From the NCBI GenBank assembly GCA_025677825.1, contig JAIXMO010000021.1, positions 186,001 through 250,000 of the forward strand: a DNA stretch of 64,000 nt, read 5' to 3'. This document shows, piece after piece, positions 1 through 14,010 of the stretch (its first letter is position 1; each line of letters opens with the position of its first letter). A program made the position numbers and the translations under genes. Below the pieces are notes generated by a model, which ran no database searches, had not been told where the DNA came from, and was given only the letters and a program-made list of their open reading frames with translations. Source of the DNA: Helicostylum pulchrum. Its lineage: Eukaryota; Mucoromycota; Mucoromycetes; Mucorales; Mucoraceae.

Positions 1-1166
1 TTTTTTTTTTTCATCTATCCATAAACTAAACATCTGTGTGTGTGTGTGTGTATAAATACAGCTCAACCGCTTTTCGTTATACGTTTATATACATACAATA
101 CATATTCAGTCAATCCTACATACATGATAATAAAACAAGAAGAATTGGGGGGAGTTTTGGCGGGAAAAAAATAAAGTCTTTTTGGAAAATGCTGGGGGTG
201 ACTTTAGAAAGGGGGCGAAAAAGAGAGAGAGGCAAGAGGCAAGAGGCAATAGAAAGGGTCAGATGATTTATTTTACAAAAAAAGGTAGTATGTATTACCA
301 CCGTCTGATTTACAATATATTTCTTCTTCATTACTACGTTATGTACGATGTGCTTGTCTGTTTATGTATTGTGACTAAATATAATTCAATTTGTATATAA
401 AAAGTAAGTGCTAGATTGTGTTGATTAAACCTGTTGTTTTTTTTTTGGAGAAAAAAAAACTTGTACGCAAAAAAACAGATTATGAATGCCAGTGTAGTAA
501 GTATAGCAATCGATAAATGAATACTTGATATACACAGAATAATAATAATAAAAAAAAAAAAAAGAGATATATAATTCATTCCGTTAATAGAGAAACGGAA
601 CATCCCGCATTCCCGAGAGAAAAGAGTATACATACATATTATGTAGAACACTTATGAACAAATTAACAAGCACGCGTCAATTGTGCATTTTTTTTTTTTG
701 TATACAGTAATAGACTTGATTCTGGGGGATAAATTAAAATTGTCTTTTCGGCATTTACTTCCGATTAGCAAGCACACTCCCCCCCCCCCTGATTTTAGAT
801 TTGATATAAATATTTGAACTTTTTACTGCCTTAATACTTACTTGTGGTTTTAATATATATGTATCTTGTTATCAAATTTTCAACTGCATAAAAAAAACAG
901 GGATAGTTTATCTCATTCCATAAGGTTTTTTTACGCACGTAAAAGAGAAAGAACAAAAAAAGAACAAAAAACAAAACAAAAAAAAACGACGTTTTAACAG
1001 TAACACATATAAACTCTCTTTTTCTTCTCTTCTTTCTTGCCTGTACCCAAAATCACTTTAGGAATAATTAAAAAATTTAATATGTGGCATTAAAAAATAT
1101 TATTTTGAACACGTAGTATGTAATCAAATAAACAAATAGCAAGTTTGATTATGATGTAAAACTATA
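1..1166. other. Gene-free A+T-rich flank
   Basis: No supportable gene. The stretch opens with a T run and a (TG)n microsatellite at about 35-52, and has poly-A/poly-T tracts and a C run near 781-789. The open frames here are short, of low complexity and without recognisable motifs. Confidence 0.6.
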
Positions 1167-1988
1167 CTATCCATACATCCACCCACGTTGTTCTTCTTCT
1201 TCTTCATCCTCTACAGCCTTTTCTGTTTCTACCTCAAAACGGCACATTGGACATGTATGATGTAACTCTAACCAAGGTACAATACATTCGCGATCAAAGT
1301 AATGTCCACTAAATAAGAAAAAAAGAGAGACCACGTTATTTATACTTGAAACACTTGTAAAAACAATAACAATAATAAATACCATGGCATCCGTGTTACA
1401 GTACTCTCACTAGTTTTTAAATTATCTTTACAGATAATACAACTTTCATCACTATTAATTTTTTGTCAGTTTACTACTGTTTTTTGTGTGTTTGCAGTAA
1501 AACGTACCTGTCTAGCATATTTGTTTTGACTGCTGGCAAAGTATCAATAAATCTTTTTGAGGCAGGTGGTGGTCCTTTAGCATTACTCTGAGACTCTTCC
1601 AATAATTGAGAGACTAGGTTATCTAAAAACTGTTCTTGGTCAGCATCTCCTCCTGCTTGCATTTGTTCTCGGAATTGTCCAAAAAAACTTGTTCATCATA
1701 TATTAGCCACATTACTGTCACTTTTGAAAAACAAAAAAACAAAAAAAAACAAGAAGCTTACTTGGCTGCATGTATTAATTGTTGCACATTAGTCGTTGTA
1801 TCGCCAAATGAATCTTGAACTGATCCTGAATTGGGATTCATAAAAGCATCGAGATCAACATCATAAGTCTTTTTTTTATTATTACTGCTGGAATTGTTAA
1901 TTCCGAGTTCATCTTTTCTAACGTTAGTATACTAATATTAATTATTATTACTATTTATTTATTTATTTTTACCAAAGTAACTAGACAT
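1167..1988 (-). CDS. RING-H2 E3 ubiquitin ligase, RNF126/RNF115-like
   Basis: Probable E3 ubiquitin ligase that recruits an E2 through a C-terminal RING-H2 domain. Five exons keep frame: 1988-1973, 1912-1762, 1687-1508, 1451-1383 and 1308-1167, giving about 185 aa. The N-terminal half is Asn/Gln/Ser-rich and unremarkable. A segment reading RFIDTLPAVK lies just before the RING, as in the RNF126/115 family. The RING reads CIICKDNL ... PCGHYFDRECIVPWLELHHT ... CPMCR. All zinc ligands are recognisable except one: the family usually has C-x-H-x2-H-x2-C, whereas here the second His is Asp (CGHYFDREC). The tail is very acidic (EDEEEEE). Intron 4 interrupts the RING between the Cys and Gly of PCGH. 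The start was chosen because ATG-TCT-AGT is the first in-frame Met spliced to the body. The family assignment is firm; the substrate is unknown. Confidence 0.85.
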
Positions 1989-4664
1989 TTTTTCTTTTGC
2001 TTTTAAGAGGAGAAAAGTAAAAAACTTTGACGAGTTACCTACAATAGAATGAATACGTGGCCATATTCGCCGTTTTAAAAAATAGAGCTGCTTTGTCCTG
2101 ATGATACGAAAAATGTTAATTGTAACTGCTTGGGCATAATTTATCGATTTACCAGGAAAAAACTTGGACTTTTTATTATGCAGATATGTTGAGATTTTTT
2201 ATTTTTTTTTATCAAAAACCTATAGTATATTCTTTGCATAATTTGCCAAGAGTATGTGTGTACTTAGTGTTTGTTGATCGTTAAATGTGATTACACATTA
2301 CACTATATTATTATCTAAGAAAATAGATGATACAAAATTATAAAACACGGAATATTGAGTCATTTACTGTTTCATTTTTATTTTATTTTCTGTTGTCGAT
2401 TTGAGTAACAATAAAAAAAAAGCGACGATCTGGTAGCATGCACAAATAATAGCGCTGTACATTTGTCGAATTCTAAAACATCGGATGGTCGAAATAAACC
2501 TGAAACTAGATATTGCAGCAAAGAGACCAAACAACACTTGCAACAAGAATACCGTATCCAGATACCCTGATTGTCCAGAGCACACCATCTAATTCCTTTT
2601 TTTTATAACTGTAGTTAGCATGCTACGCATACTTTACTGTCAGTAAAACTGGGTGAAACTCATAACTCTCTGATCCAAGAACCAACATTCTATGCTTTAT
2701 CACTATGATTTTCAGGCGTTGACCTGTCCTTTTTTGGTTCCCATCATAAATGAATTCAAATAGGTCTAGCGATAATCCCTAATATAAATAATGTATGTCT
2801 GTAAATATTTAGTTCACGACTAATGTATTGCTTGAATGCACTTTATTCCATCTACATCTTGTAAATATCGACATCAGGATTAGTATAGAATATTACAAAT
2901 ACACTATTAGTACTACTGAAATTATTCTCTCTTCGTCAATAGAGACAAGGGCATTATTTTGCATATTATTATCAATAATAAAATGTTACTCTGTGTTTGC
3001 TTTGGAAGGGTGTTGAGAACCCGTCATTATATCAGTAAGGTCGATAACTCCATTCCACGGAAAAAGAAAAAAAAAATCTTGACCGCTAAAAGTGATTTTT
3101 AGCTGTTAAATTTAAATATTTCAAGCGCCCAGATAATCACGGTGTATGTTCCCTCTTTCTCTTGCAGAGAGAGGGAGAACGACCAAATGTTTGTTTTACG
3201 AGAAAGTCTAATTCTTTGATACTCTAACAAAGGTGTCATTTGATAGTTTGACCATCCTTAAGCCATATGTAATGCACGTGAGCGAAAAAAAAAAAAAAAC
3301 TTGTAGCGTTTCAAGAGGCTTTTTCAGTCTGTGTTTATCACTTGTAGAAAAAGCCTATATGTACCTACACGTTCCATGTGAAAGAAGCATAATAACAATA
3401 ATATTGGGACATAACAAAGTTATTTTTATATATAAAGGAAGCTAACTAGTAAGATAGTAACGGTAAACAAAAGGAAATTACTCTCTCCGCCACCCTCCAA
3501 ACGTATTTTTTAAGGGCTGGTTTTTATATGTGTCTAAAATAAAAATAATAGGGCCTTACTGACATGCTTCCTGAACCAAAATGTATATCTTGGACCTGCT
3601 TGTTATTCATGTAAATAGAAATGTGCGCTTTTTTATTACTATTAGTCCACAGTATATCTTAAATGACAATACGTATATATATATATATATATTACTTACC
3701 CTGTCCTGGAGTTTCCGGTTCAATGTTGTCTTGGCAGTTCCTTCAAACTCTTTTTAATCGTTTATTGTTGCTGTACTGCTAAGTATGTTGGGCTTTTCAG
3801 GAAGTTCTTCTGTGTGACTAGGAAGAGGATTACTATTTTTTTTTTTACTCTACTACTGTTGATAAGAAGTCTATTTATAAATGACAAAATTCTGGAGTTG
3901 CAATAAGTTTTGATGGGCTTGGTCCTTGGCACAACTTCATACTGTATTTTGTATCATCAGAGATTTCAGAAACCTTATTTGACAACAACAACAACAAGTG
4001 GTACCAACTTGATCCTTTTCTTCGTGTTTCGTAAGTTTCTTTTTACCAGAGATCTTTTGTAAAGAATTTGAGATACAGTAAGGCGAGTGTTGTCTTTGTA
4101 AATATTCTTCTAGACATATTTATAAACTCTTTTCTCTTTTGTAGGCTGTAGCTTTATTGCTAAAAGACTTTCGATATTTGTATCATGGAGCGTTTTTAAA
4201 AAAAAAATTGTGTAATACAGAAAATATTTTCTATCGCCGTCTTAAACAGTTTGCATTATTATTCATGTAAGGTTTTTTATTGATGTGACAAGATTTTGAC
4301 GACAACTCTAAAAATACGTAATGGCTTATCTATATTTTACACACACAAAAAACCCCCCTCGCTTCAAATAAAGAGACCCAGAGGATTTTTTCTTTTCTAA
4401 GTAAAATAAGATCGATACCTGTCATATTCAAGACAGGTTATACATGTGTTCCGCTTGATTGTTACACGAAATAACATTGTTAAAAAGAAAAGGAATCTAA
4501 TGAAACACTTCAGGGGAACGATACCTCTCCCAGTCACTGTTTGTGCGTTTAAAAAAGACTGGGATCCAATTAGACCGAAGAAGGGCCTCTTTTAGATGTA
4601 CTGTAGTGGATTCATAATAAACTCCTTATTTTCTTTTTACCATCAGTTTTTTTTTTTTTGCGAA
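1989..4664. other. Gene-free intergenic stretch
   Basis: No gene could be supported. Contains an (AT)n run at about 3672-3692 and many homopolymers. An open frame at 2364-2588 (-) has a hydrophobic translation but no start context, homology or splice partners that I can recognise. Confidence 0.5.
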
Positions 4665-6223
4665 ATGAAGTTTTTAGCATCTAACAACAAGAGATTGCTT
4701 TTACCGGTTATACTTATATTTACATTTGCTTCACTTTACTTTATATCCAACTTATCAAGCCATAAACGAAAAACGCAACTAGAAAGGTACAATAAGACAC
4801 CTTCTTATATCATTGAAAATACAGCAACTGTTGAACAAATCGAAATATCGAGACAAGAATGGGAAAATTGCCTTGAGCCGGGAAAACAGCCTTCAGAGTA
4901 CCTTTCAATCATTATTGTTACTCGTGTTGATAATTATGCTGGGTAAGTATATTTATATATTATTTTGTAACAAAAGAATTAAAATTTTTCTTTTTTTTTT
5001 TCAAGGGGTCAACATCATCGTCTTCAAAATTTTATCGATTCTGCATTTATTTTAGCAGAAAAAACAAGAGAGAGAATTGAACTGTTAATTGTTGAATGGA
5101 ACCCACCTAACGATACAAGAAGAGTGATTGATGCTTTTGTAGGTAAAACTATTTATTTCTTTATTTTTATTTGCATGAGAATTTCCTGTATGTTTTAACC
5201 TTTTTTTTGTAGCGATTTAGAAGTTCAGATTATTTAAAATATAGAATTATAACTATACCTAATTCATTACATACTATAATCCCAAATCGTGGCAAGTCAC
5301 CACTCCACGAATTCGAAGGTAAAAATGTCGGTATTCGATTTGCACGAGGCGAATTTGTCGTCTGTACAAATCAAGGTAACAATAGCAAAAAAAAAAAAAA
5401 AAAAAAAAGAAGGAAATTTGAATCGAATGTGTTATATTTAGATGATATTTGGTCACATAATTTCCATAATGCGATTAAATCACGGGTATTTGAAAAAGGT
5501 GTAATCTATGTACAGCACCAAGACCATCATAACATGTAATACTTTGGACCGTATATATTCGTGTTTACATACTTTTTTCGTTACTAACTATTTTAATCTG
5601 TAGCCACGATGATCTTCCTCCTTCCATAGTCAATTTGGACCCATTTCCAAGCGACCAAGTAATTTACAATAGCTGTGCTCTCGGAGACCAAGATTGGGGA
5701 AACTATCAATTACCAGCTCCTATTACTGTAACCAGTAGAAACAATCCAGATATTAAAAATAAAACTACAACCATGAATATTTTAGAGGTTGCTGATCAAG
5801 CTGGAGATTTTACTATGGCTCACCGTGATACATGGAAAATACCCAGAGGTTATAGAGAAGCAGGAGGCGTTGCATGGTAAAGACCCCCTCCTTTTTTTTT
5901 AACGTTTATAATACTTATTCGTTCTCCCCCCCTTGTTATTTTTTTTTTTTAGGATGGATATTGAATTTATTTGTACAGCAACTTGGACAAAAAAAATTCC
6001 AGTCGTTTACGTAAAACCAGGATTTACTTGTCATCAAGAACACGCTAATATCTGGGAATCCAATAAAGAAGCCATGAATGATAATTCGGGTATTGATATG
6101 AGTAAAATAGAGCGAGGCGAAAACGTTTATATGAACAAGGAAGGTGAATGGGCTTTACAAAACTATGACATTTATAACAACGGCTTAGGTTGTATTGAAT
6201 TCCAAGGCGGTTTAGTCTGGTAA
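4665..6223 (+). CDS. Type II membrane glycosyltransferase, GT-A/GT2-like
   Basis: Probable Golgi or secretory-pathway glycosyltransferase. Six exons: 4665-4942, 5006-5138, 5213-5375, 5442-5535, 5604-5876 and 5953-6223, about 403 aa. The N-terminus is a short basic cytoplasmic tail followed by one hydrophobic segment at about residues 10-28, then a luminal body, i.e. type II topology. The body starts with a GT-A-like strand (YLSIIIVTRVDNYAG), then a central block NVGIRFARGEFVV and CTNQDDIW. The last looks like the acidic, metal/nucleotide-sugar binding DxD-type site after the common pattern of N-x-G-x-x-x-A-x-G. The start is the second Met of the open frame, directly before the basic tail (MKFLASNNKR). 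Introns are all GT-AG; the second uses GTAGGT. Acceptor sugar and exact CAZy family are not recognised. Confidence 0.7.
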
Positions 6224-9200
6224 TTTAGTTAAATCATAATATAATAAACTTTTTGTATCAGTTATACTGTACGGTGACCACCCTTTTTTTTTTTTTATAA
6301 ATTCATATATTTTGTACCTGCCCTTTTTGTAGTATTCTTCGCTTGACAGTAATTGATTATAACTAAAATGTAAAAATTAAAAAAGAAAAAAAGCTCGACT
6401 ATACTAATAAAAGCTAGATAAAGCAATCGAAAGGGTGCTTTTTGTATTCTACATATGTAGCTTCTACGTCGTGCAAATATGCATTCTATTAGGTTATTTC
6501 TTTGCAATTGTGTAATTGTGTAATACATATCATCACTTCGTGATAAATAAAATTTAAATGGCTCTTAGATACCGGCATAATCAAACTCTTGCATCTCTTG
6601 TAGATTTTTTGGAGTTTAAAAAATATTTTCTTTTTATATATAAAAAAAAAATGGAATTGTGCAAGGTCCAAAGATGATGGCAATTATGAAAAACTTAAAC
6701 AAATACCCTATCAAAATAATATATCGAGTAGACAAGGGTAAACGCTATATAAATTTAAGCGCGGCATTGGGTATAGGTTCTAAATCACGTGTGGAGTTGT
6801 CCAACAGCTAATTCTGTGTAGTCTATGGGAAATATGAAAAAAAAAAATCTGATTTTATTCGTTAAATTATGTAATAAACTCTTCCTCTTTCTTTTTTTTC
6901 TAAGAGCCCGTACTAATCTAGAGCATGACAAAGTACCCTTTTTCTCATTAAATTTTTTACGCAATAATATTTACTATGAAAAAAAAAAATCGGATCATTT
7001 TCAGCAAGGATGAAAATGGATCTTATCAGTTTCCTTCCGACTCCAAAGAAATGTGGGGTACAAGTAGTACATAAAAACCTTCCCGTTTAGTTTCGTGCTC
7101 CGATATGTCGTACGAAGGTTAAATCCTAGGAGGGTCACGCGACGGAAACGATATAATTAAGTAGAGAAAAAAAAACGCAGAAAAAAAAATGTCAGTGGGA
7201 ATATGTGTGAGGTAAATGACCACATTTCTCAAACCGCAAATAGATTGCTCTATTGGACATATTGAATTATTTAGTTATAGTAGTATTAACGGCAGCAGAT
7301 AAAGGTAGTAGCGATGCTGTCAGACAAGGCCAATAAAACTTATCTTGGAAACTTTCAATAACATTCTTATTGCTGATATTAGTATTTAACAATATCGGAA
7401 TTGTAACGCTTTCTTATATCAGCGCAGTCGCAATTGAACAAGTAAAATTCCTTATTTTCGATTTAATAGTATAGCTGGTTTTATCCGCAGATCAACCAAA
7501 GTTGCCTGTAGCTAGCAAGTCTTGACATGTAGATTTATTACGCCTTGGAATAAGAATAAGTATTATACTTGTCAATATATCTTTTCAAAAAAAAAACGCA
7601 CGGTATTTTGTTTCCGATCGCTCGGTAAGCTATATGTAAATGATGTCGAACGTTATGACAATGACTTTGGAAATCAAGGGAAGTAGGTACCTTCATTGAC
7701 ATAAACAATAAAAGTAATTTTTACAGCTGTATCAAATTGAAATAATACTTTTTCTTACAGTGCTATATTATTTTTATGTCACACAAAATGCTTTATCTTC
7801 TCAACCGTTTTTGTATTTTTAAACTAAAACATTGTACAACAAGTCGGAGCAGTAAAAACTAATGAGAACGTTTTTCTGTGCTACTTTATCTTTACTTTTT
7901 GTTTTACCCCACATTTTCTCTTGGAGCCGGAAAGAACGTATAAGCGATAAGGACCACTGTTCTCTTTTTTTTAGAAGAAATATGATCCGATATCTTTTTT
8001 TTTCTTCAAAAAACTAAACAAATATACGAAAAAAAAAAATTAAAACAATAAGAAAAACCCTTTTTTTTTACTTCATGTTTACTATCCAAAACTCGTACTA
8101 TGCCATATGTTTTAGATTATTGTACGTATTAGTATTGGCTCCTAAAAAAAAAGAGACAGAAGAGGGTGTGAGATTCATATCCCCCTATTAACGAATAAAA
8201 TTGTTGGCTTTTTTTTCTTATTTCCCCCACACATGATTTCCAGCCATTCTGATTTCCGGTACCCATTGCCAGTTTTTCTATAGTACTTTTACTTTGATAT
8301 ATTAACTTGATACGATATGTTTATTATTTTCATAACTACCGTCATCTCGGGACCAGCAGCGAGAACAAGCCAAAGTGTGTATAAAGTATATACCTTACAC
8401 TCAAGAAAAAAGATGCACGTATTCTAAGTTTTATTATGCCGCTGTATAAGATTCCAATACGTTTTAATTAGTACTAATGATACTGTATATAAATATCAAA
8501 TGCAATGCATATTTAATGTTTCTCTTGCGCTACATCACTTCTAGCTTTAACTCTTTTTTTTTTAATAGTAATCAATTATTTACTGTCAAGTGAATATTAA
8601 GAAAATATGTATTAGCGTGCAATGTACTACAAAAAAAAAACTGGCTAGTATATGATTATATAATATACTTTTTTAAAGTTTTGTCAATAGTTTAACAATA
8701 AGAAGAACTAAAACTAATTCGGGAATAGTATTCTAACGGACTGTCTGATGGTTGGATCATGTCTAAATGTGACACCTCAATCCATGAAAAAAATAGCCTT
8801 TTTTTTCCCTTTTTTCCCTTGGTTCGCTTTTTTTTTTTTTTAGCTCTCTAAATTTAAAGTATTTGGGCACAATAAGTTATATGAAAATAAATCATCCCAT
8901 ATATATATTTCCTATGTAAATGAAAAAGTAAACATTTTTCGAAACCACGAGACTGTCCTACCCAATTATAATAAGAAGAAGAAAAGAAAAAACGGTAAAC
9001 TTTTTTTTTTAAAAAAAAAAAAGTGTGGGGAATTGTGGAGTTGATGGGTATTTTATTTATTTTTACCCACACAGACTACATGAAAGCAATCCGAGGCAGA
9101 TCGACTCGAGTAACACAATTCCGAGATAATTAGGTTGTACGATAGATTCATGGAATTGTCAGCAACAAAAAAAGGTGTGAAAAAAGAAATTGATTCCATA

Positions 9201-10065
9201 AGAAAAACCTTTAAACTACTATTTTAACCACACAAGGGAATCATACCGCGGCTAGAAAATACAAATCGACAAACTCTTTTGACATTTTATCTACGATTGA
9301 ATCGTAGCATTGATTTATAATCTTTTTATTATTATTACTTCTTTACTGTTATCGCAATTAAATAAACTCCCTTTTCTTTTTGGTATTGCTTTTTTTTTTT
9401 TTCCCGTACTTTTTTATTTTTTAAAAAAAAAAAGAAAAACCGCCAAGTCATGTATTACTTGCTGTTCACACGCAAGATGACTGGTGTTCCATAAAGTATT
9501 TGTATAGTCATTGGAGGGACAGATACTTACCGAATTGGTCGGGAGGGCAACCGAATTTGGAAGTGCCTCCGTCCAAGTTTTTATCCAATCAAATAATAAT
9601 GTAAACAAAAACTAGTTTTTTTTTGCTTTGGCATAATAATTTTTTACCTTGTAAATTTCTCCCCCAATAAAAAAAAAAAAATGTAAAACTTGAAGAGATG
9701 CAAAGATGCGTATAGTAAACTTATCAATAAACCAAAAAAAAAGGGAGTTTTTTTTTTTTTTTTTTCAGGGAGAGTGAATTATAAAAAAAAGTACCACAGG
9801 AAAACTATTCAGTTACAAGGTTGTGCACGCATACAATTTTAGCAAAGTGTAAAGTTTTCCCCTTCAGTTTTACTAAATGGAGAAAGTTTTTGACTCTCCC
9901 CCAAATTTGAGGTGGGTGCGTGCATCCTTTTTGAAATCAAAAATAAATAAATAAATAAAATGGTATAAATACCCCCCCATTAAATTCACCATTCCCCATA
10001 TTTTATTCTTTACTCTTCTTTAATAATTTTTTTTTTCTTTTTAAAAAATACTAGTAATATAAAAA
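6224..10065. other. Long gene-free stretch (about 3.8 kb)
   Basis: Very A+T-rich with many A and T runs of 8-18 nt. No ORF here has recognisable domains, splice partners or codon periodicity. The last few hundred bases presumably hold the promoter of the acetate-transporter gene. Confidence 0.5.
9964..9970 (+). promoter_or_regulatory. TATA box of the acetate-transporter gene
   Basis: TATAAAT about 100 nt upstream of the ATG at 10066, followed by a C/T-rich tract typical of a fungal transcription start region. Position and sequence are seen; function is inferred. Confidence 0.5.
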
Positions 10066-10790
10066 ATGTCTTCCGATCACCAAGATGTCGAATCCAAGTA
10101 CCAAGTTACTCACAGCTCTCCTCCTCCTGTTGTAGCTAGTCCTGCTATCGCTAACCCTGGTCCTTTAGGTCTTTGTGGTTTCGCTTTGACCACCTTTGTA
10201 TTATCTCTCCATAATGCTGGTGCCGGTGTTGCTTCGGATGGACCTCATGGTGTTGTTACTGGTCTTGCCATTTTCTATGGTGGTCTCGTTCAGGTAATAC
10301 ATTTATGAATATAAAAATAGATAAAACCTCGCGACTCACCTATTATTTCTAATATTAGCTTTTGGCTGGTATGTGGGAATTTAAGACAGGTAATACCTTT
10401 GGTGCTACTGCCTTCTCTTCCTATGGTGGTTTCTGGTTAAGTTTTGCTATGATTTATGTTCCTGGTGCTGATGTTGTTAATAGTTATAAAGGCGATACTG
10501 ATCTTTTAAATAAGTCTGTCGGTTATTTCTTGTTGGGTTGGACTATCTTTACTGGTATCATGTTAATTGCTTCTCATCGTTCTAATGTTGGTCTTATCTC
10601 TCTCTTCTTCTTCTTGTTCATTACTTTCATCTTGTTGACTGCTGGTAAGCTCAACCACTCTATTACTTGCAACATTGCTGGTGGTGCTTTTGGTATATTT
10701 ACTGCTTTAATTGCTTGGTATAATGCTCTAGCAGGTCTCTTGACCAAGGAGTCATCTTACTTCACCTTGCCTCTTGGTCGTATCAACTAA
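10066..10790 (+). CDS. GPR1/FUN34/YaaH (SatP) family acetate transporter
   Basis: Plasma-membrane acetate/monocarboxylate transporter or ammonia-related member of the AceTr family. Two exons, 10066-10293 and 10359-10790, joined between Gln76 and Leu77 ([11 protein letters not shown]), 219 aa. After a hydrophilic tail of about 30 residues comes the family signature [15 protein letters not shown], then six hydrophobic segments. Other family landmarks are FYGGLVQ...[21 protein letters not shown] and the terminal [14 protein letters not shown]. Length is typical of the fungal family (about 220-300 aa). Codon use is strongly biased (GGT, GCT, TTC, ATC), suggesting high expression. A TATA box lies about 100 nt upstream. 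With the malate synthase further along the window it fits acetate use through the glyoxylate cycle, but the two genes are not adjacent. Confidence 0.93.
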
Positions 10791-13700
10791 GTTATGCACT
10801 ATTACAAACAAAAATCCTCTCTCTCTCTTTTTTCAAACATTTTTTTCTAATAACTATTATATATTTAATGTATTGTCAAGGTTTAATACCAACGTAATTC
10901 TATAGTACTGTAGAATTAACCACCCCCCTTCAATAATCTTATCAATACACATATTACCTATATTCGAGCTTACTACTTTTACCCTTTTTTGACAATTTAA
11001 TCTTTCGCCTATCATTTAGGATTATTTACCACTTTTCTTCTTTTTCATTTATCCCTATTAATAATAAACCTTTTTTTCTTACCACCATAATACAACATAT
11101 AATGTAAAGGTACCCTTGAATAGTACATGCAATGCATAAAAAAAAAAGTTTATATGTAACTCTTTTACCATGCAAATCGAAATAGTTTCTTTTAAATGTT
11201 TCCCATTTTTATAGAGCACACGCATTCTTTATATTTTATTCAAGCACCTTGATGATATCAAAGCATTTTTTTTAAAAAAAGTTTCCGTTCTAGTCTATAT
11301 TCAGGGCAATTACAGTAGTAACTATATTCACAAGACTTAAATTGCTCCCTTGTTTTTTCCTTTCCCAAGTTACTCCCCACCCCACCCCCCTCTTATTCTA
11401 CCCGGAATTTCCTATTCCAAATTCACCAGATGGTGACTCAAAGACACTTTGTATTCACTGTGTGTTACTGGCATTAAGAGTTTATTTCCTCTTTTTTTTT
11501 TTACCGCCTATAGTTTAGCTTTTTTATAACGATTAATTTCAAAATATTAAAACCTGTTATTTAATAGTGATTGAACAATAACAAGCCCTTTTCTTGTTAA
11601 AACAAACAAAAATGTCTTACACGCAAGCTACAAGTATTACAAGTTATAAATATAACATTCAAATGCAATTGAAATTACTTGTTGTACAAACAATTAAAAA
11701 AATATATAGATCAAAATGTATATTTCTTTTTCAAAAGCATTTGAAAGTTGACTTGCAAGAAATTAGAGTTATTAGATCCCCTTAACATCCCTCTCTCTAT
11801 CTCTCATTATTATAGTGACAACAGATATCCCCCTTGCTTTACCATATGTCTATCTTCTCCTTCAAGTTGGTTTCTTTAAAAATTTACATTTGTTTGTTTG
11901 TAAATATTAACATTTGTCCAATAAGCACACGTTTGCGCCTCCCTTCATGTGATAAGCAAAAAAAAAAAAAGGTAACCCCAATGAATGCATAGTGTCTATA
12001 TATATCTTGTTTAAAATCAAACAGTAAGTGAAATAAAAAAAAGGAGCTGCAGTATGATCGTCTTTTTAAAGGGCATTGTCCTTTATATTTCGTCTAAGGG
12101 TGCTTAATACTATTATTCTTTTTATCACCGAAATACTGTTTCCAATACTCTAAATACAAAAAAAAAATCTCATTATTCCTGTGTTTATCAAAAACAAATA
12201 GGTGTTGCCTTGTAGGCTTCTTAATATAGAAAGGTACCTTGATTAAATATTTTCAATTGATGCACTTAATTGCATATATATCATAATGTAGGCTTTTTTT
12301 TTGTAATAAAAAGAGAGAGCGTACAAAAAAAAGGAGTGCTATATAACTTTGCATTTGACATGTCTTAACAGTATGGAATGAATTGAGGAACTCCATATCT
12401 TTTTCACTGTAAAGCTAAATTTCGGCGTAAAGCCATATTTTATATTTCTCCTAATTGAGGCTTTTATAGTTTGATGTTCTGCGCCTTGCAGTAGTTCCCT
12501 TTTTTTTTCCTTGCTGGGCTGATTTGCTATATTTACAAGAATTAAGAATAGAACCAAAAAATTACACATTTGTATTTTTCAAGAGGGTTGTTCACGTATT
12601 TCGATTAGTATACTTTTTTAATATATATGTTTGTTATAAGAATGCGATTCTTTCTTATACCCAAAAAGGTATTTTTTTGTGAGCGGAGTATATTTATAAT
12701 TCATGTAAATAATCGATTAAATGTATGTGTATTAATGTAAGCAATCGATTGGATTTCTATAGATGGTGTAAAACGTTCTCAAATATCGTTCACATAGCGT
12801 CATATATAGAATATATTTTCCTTTTTTGAAGATGGGGTATGTTGGCATTTACAATTATTTTTCCGTATTCATCTCCATAATAGAAAAGCTTCGCATATTT
12901 TTTTAAAGAATACTCCTTTATCCACGACTTTAAATGAAATCCCGTTTTATGGTAAATCGAGAAACTGGAAATATAGACTATTTTTCCCATTGTATTTTGG
13001 GAATATAATCTAAGAAGCATTACGAAAAAAAAATGAATTGGGCATAGTGGATTATTTAAATCCGCTTATATATAGTATAGGAGAGGATATAAAAAGCAAG
13101 TTCGCTTTACTTTGTCGAATCCGACCTATAAAAATAGTAAGGACTCAAAAATATAATCAGACACAAAAAGGAGTGCTGAATCCGCTAATTATGAATAAGT
13201 TGTGGCATGTCAGTCGCTGAACTACTGCCTTTATATCGAGATTTATAAACTTTCGGATTAAGCAGTTTTACTACTGCCGATTTTATTTGGGAAAACCCCT
13301 CCACAGCCTCTTCGATAGTTGTTCCACGCACAATTGGTTTTATATTATTACGCTCACCTATACAACCTGATCTACGCCGAGAACACTTGCAAAATATTGA
13401 CCACGGTATGCTAAAATCACACATAAAATAAAATATAATTAAAAATAATCGATGTGTTTATCTATTATAAAACATAACATGTATTACGTACATTAGGTAT
13501 AAAAATGAAGACTTACAACAAAAAGGTCCTGGATCTTATATGATAAGATCCTCAACCTCTAAGCTCATTAGATAAATTCTAAGTTTAACTGTCAGTTACA
13601 GTAGTGTAATCACTCTGGAAAATAGATACCGATATAAAATATAATATTCAACCTCTTACTTTGGAATTGTTTTGTAAAAACTGGTCTCTGTTAAAAAAAA

Positions 13701-14010
13701 ACCAGTTTAGTAGATATGTTTGGAGTTGCTCTAAGCCGACCAAAAAAATACGAGAAAGTAGTTGTCTACCTAGTAACACCACTTGTCGTGCTCGTAGTAA
13801 TATCCGAGACAAAACCTTAAGGTTAAGCGGACGAGATTTTCAAAATATCAAGTTTAAAGAAGATTAAATCATCCAAAAAATAAAAATTAAGCAGCGTTTT
13901 TTTTTTGTTTTTCTTGAATAACAAGTGTTAAATATATCACATTCATTTTAGCAGCCTAAGCGCTATTTATCTATCTTTTTTTTAGAATCGATAAATTATC
14001 TTTCTTCTTA
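10791..14010. other. Gene-free stretch with possible element debris
   Basis: No gene supportable. An open frame at 13185-13424 (-) has a small Cys cluster (CKCSRRRSGC) but no continuation upstream, so it may be a decayed fragment. A perfect 9-bp stem with a 3-nt loop lies at 13531-13551. A weak 68-codon frame at 13661-13867 (+) has no recognised match. Confidence 0.4.

Noticed and set aside
2364..2588. Hydrophobic minus-strand frame of 74 codons
   Set aside because: Hydrophobicity follows from T-rich DNA; no supporting signal or homology.
13185..13424. Minus-strand frame with a Cys cluster (CKCSRRRSGC)
   Set aside because: No continuation upstream, no complete zinc motif and no splice partners, so not called as a gene.
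13531..13551. Perfect 9-bp stem with 3-nt loop (GGATCTTAT/ATAAGATCC)
   Set aside because: Isolated, A+T-rich and not next to a transcript end; within what may arise by chance in this DNA.
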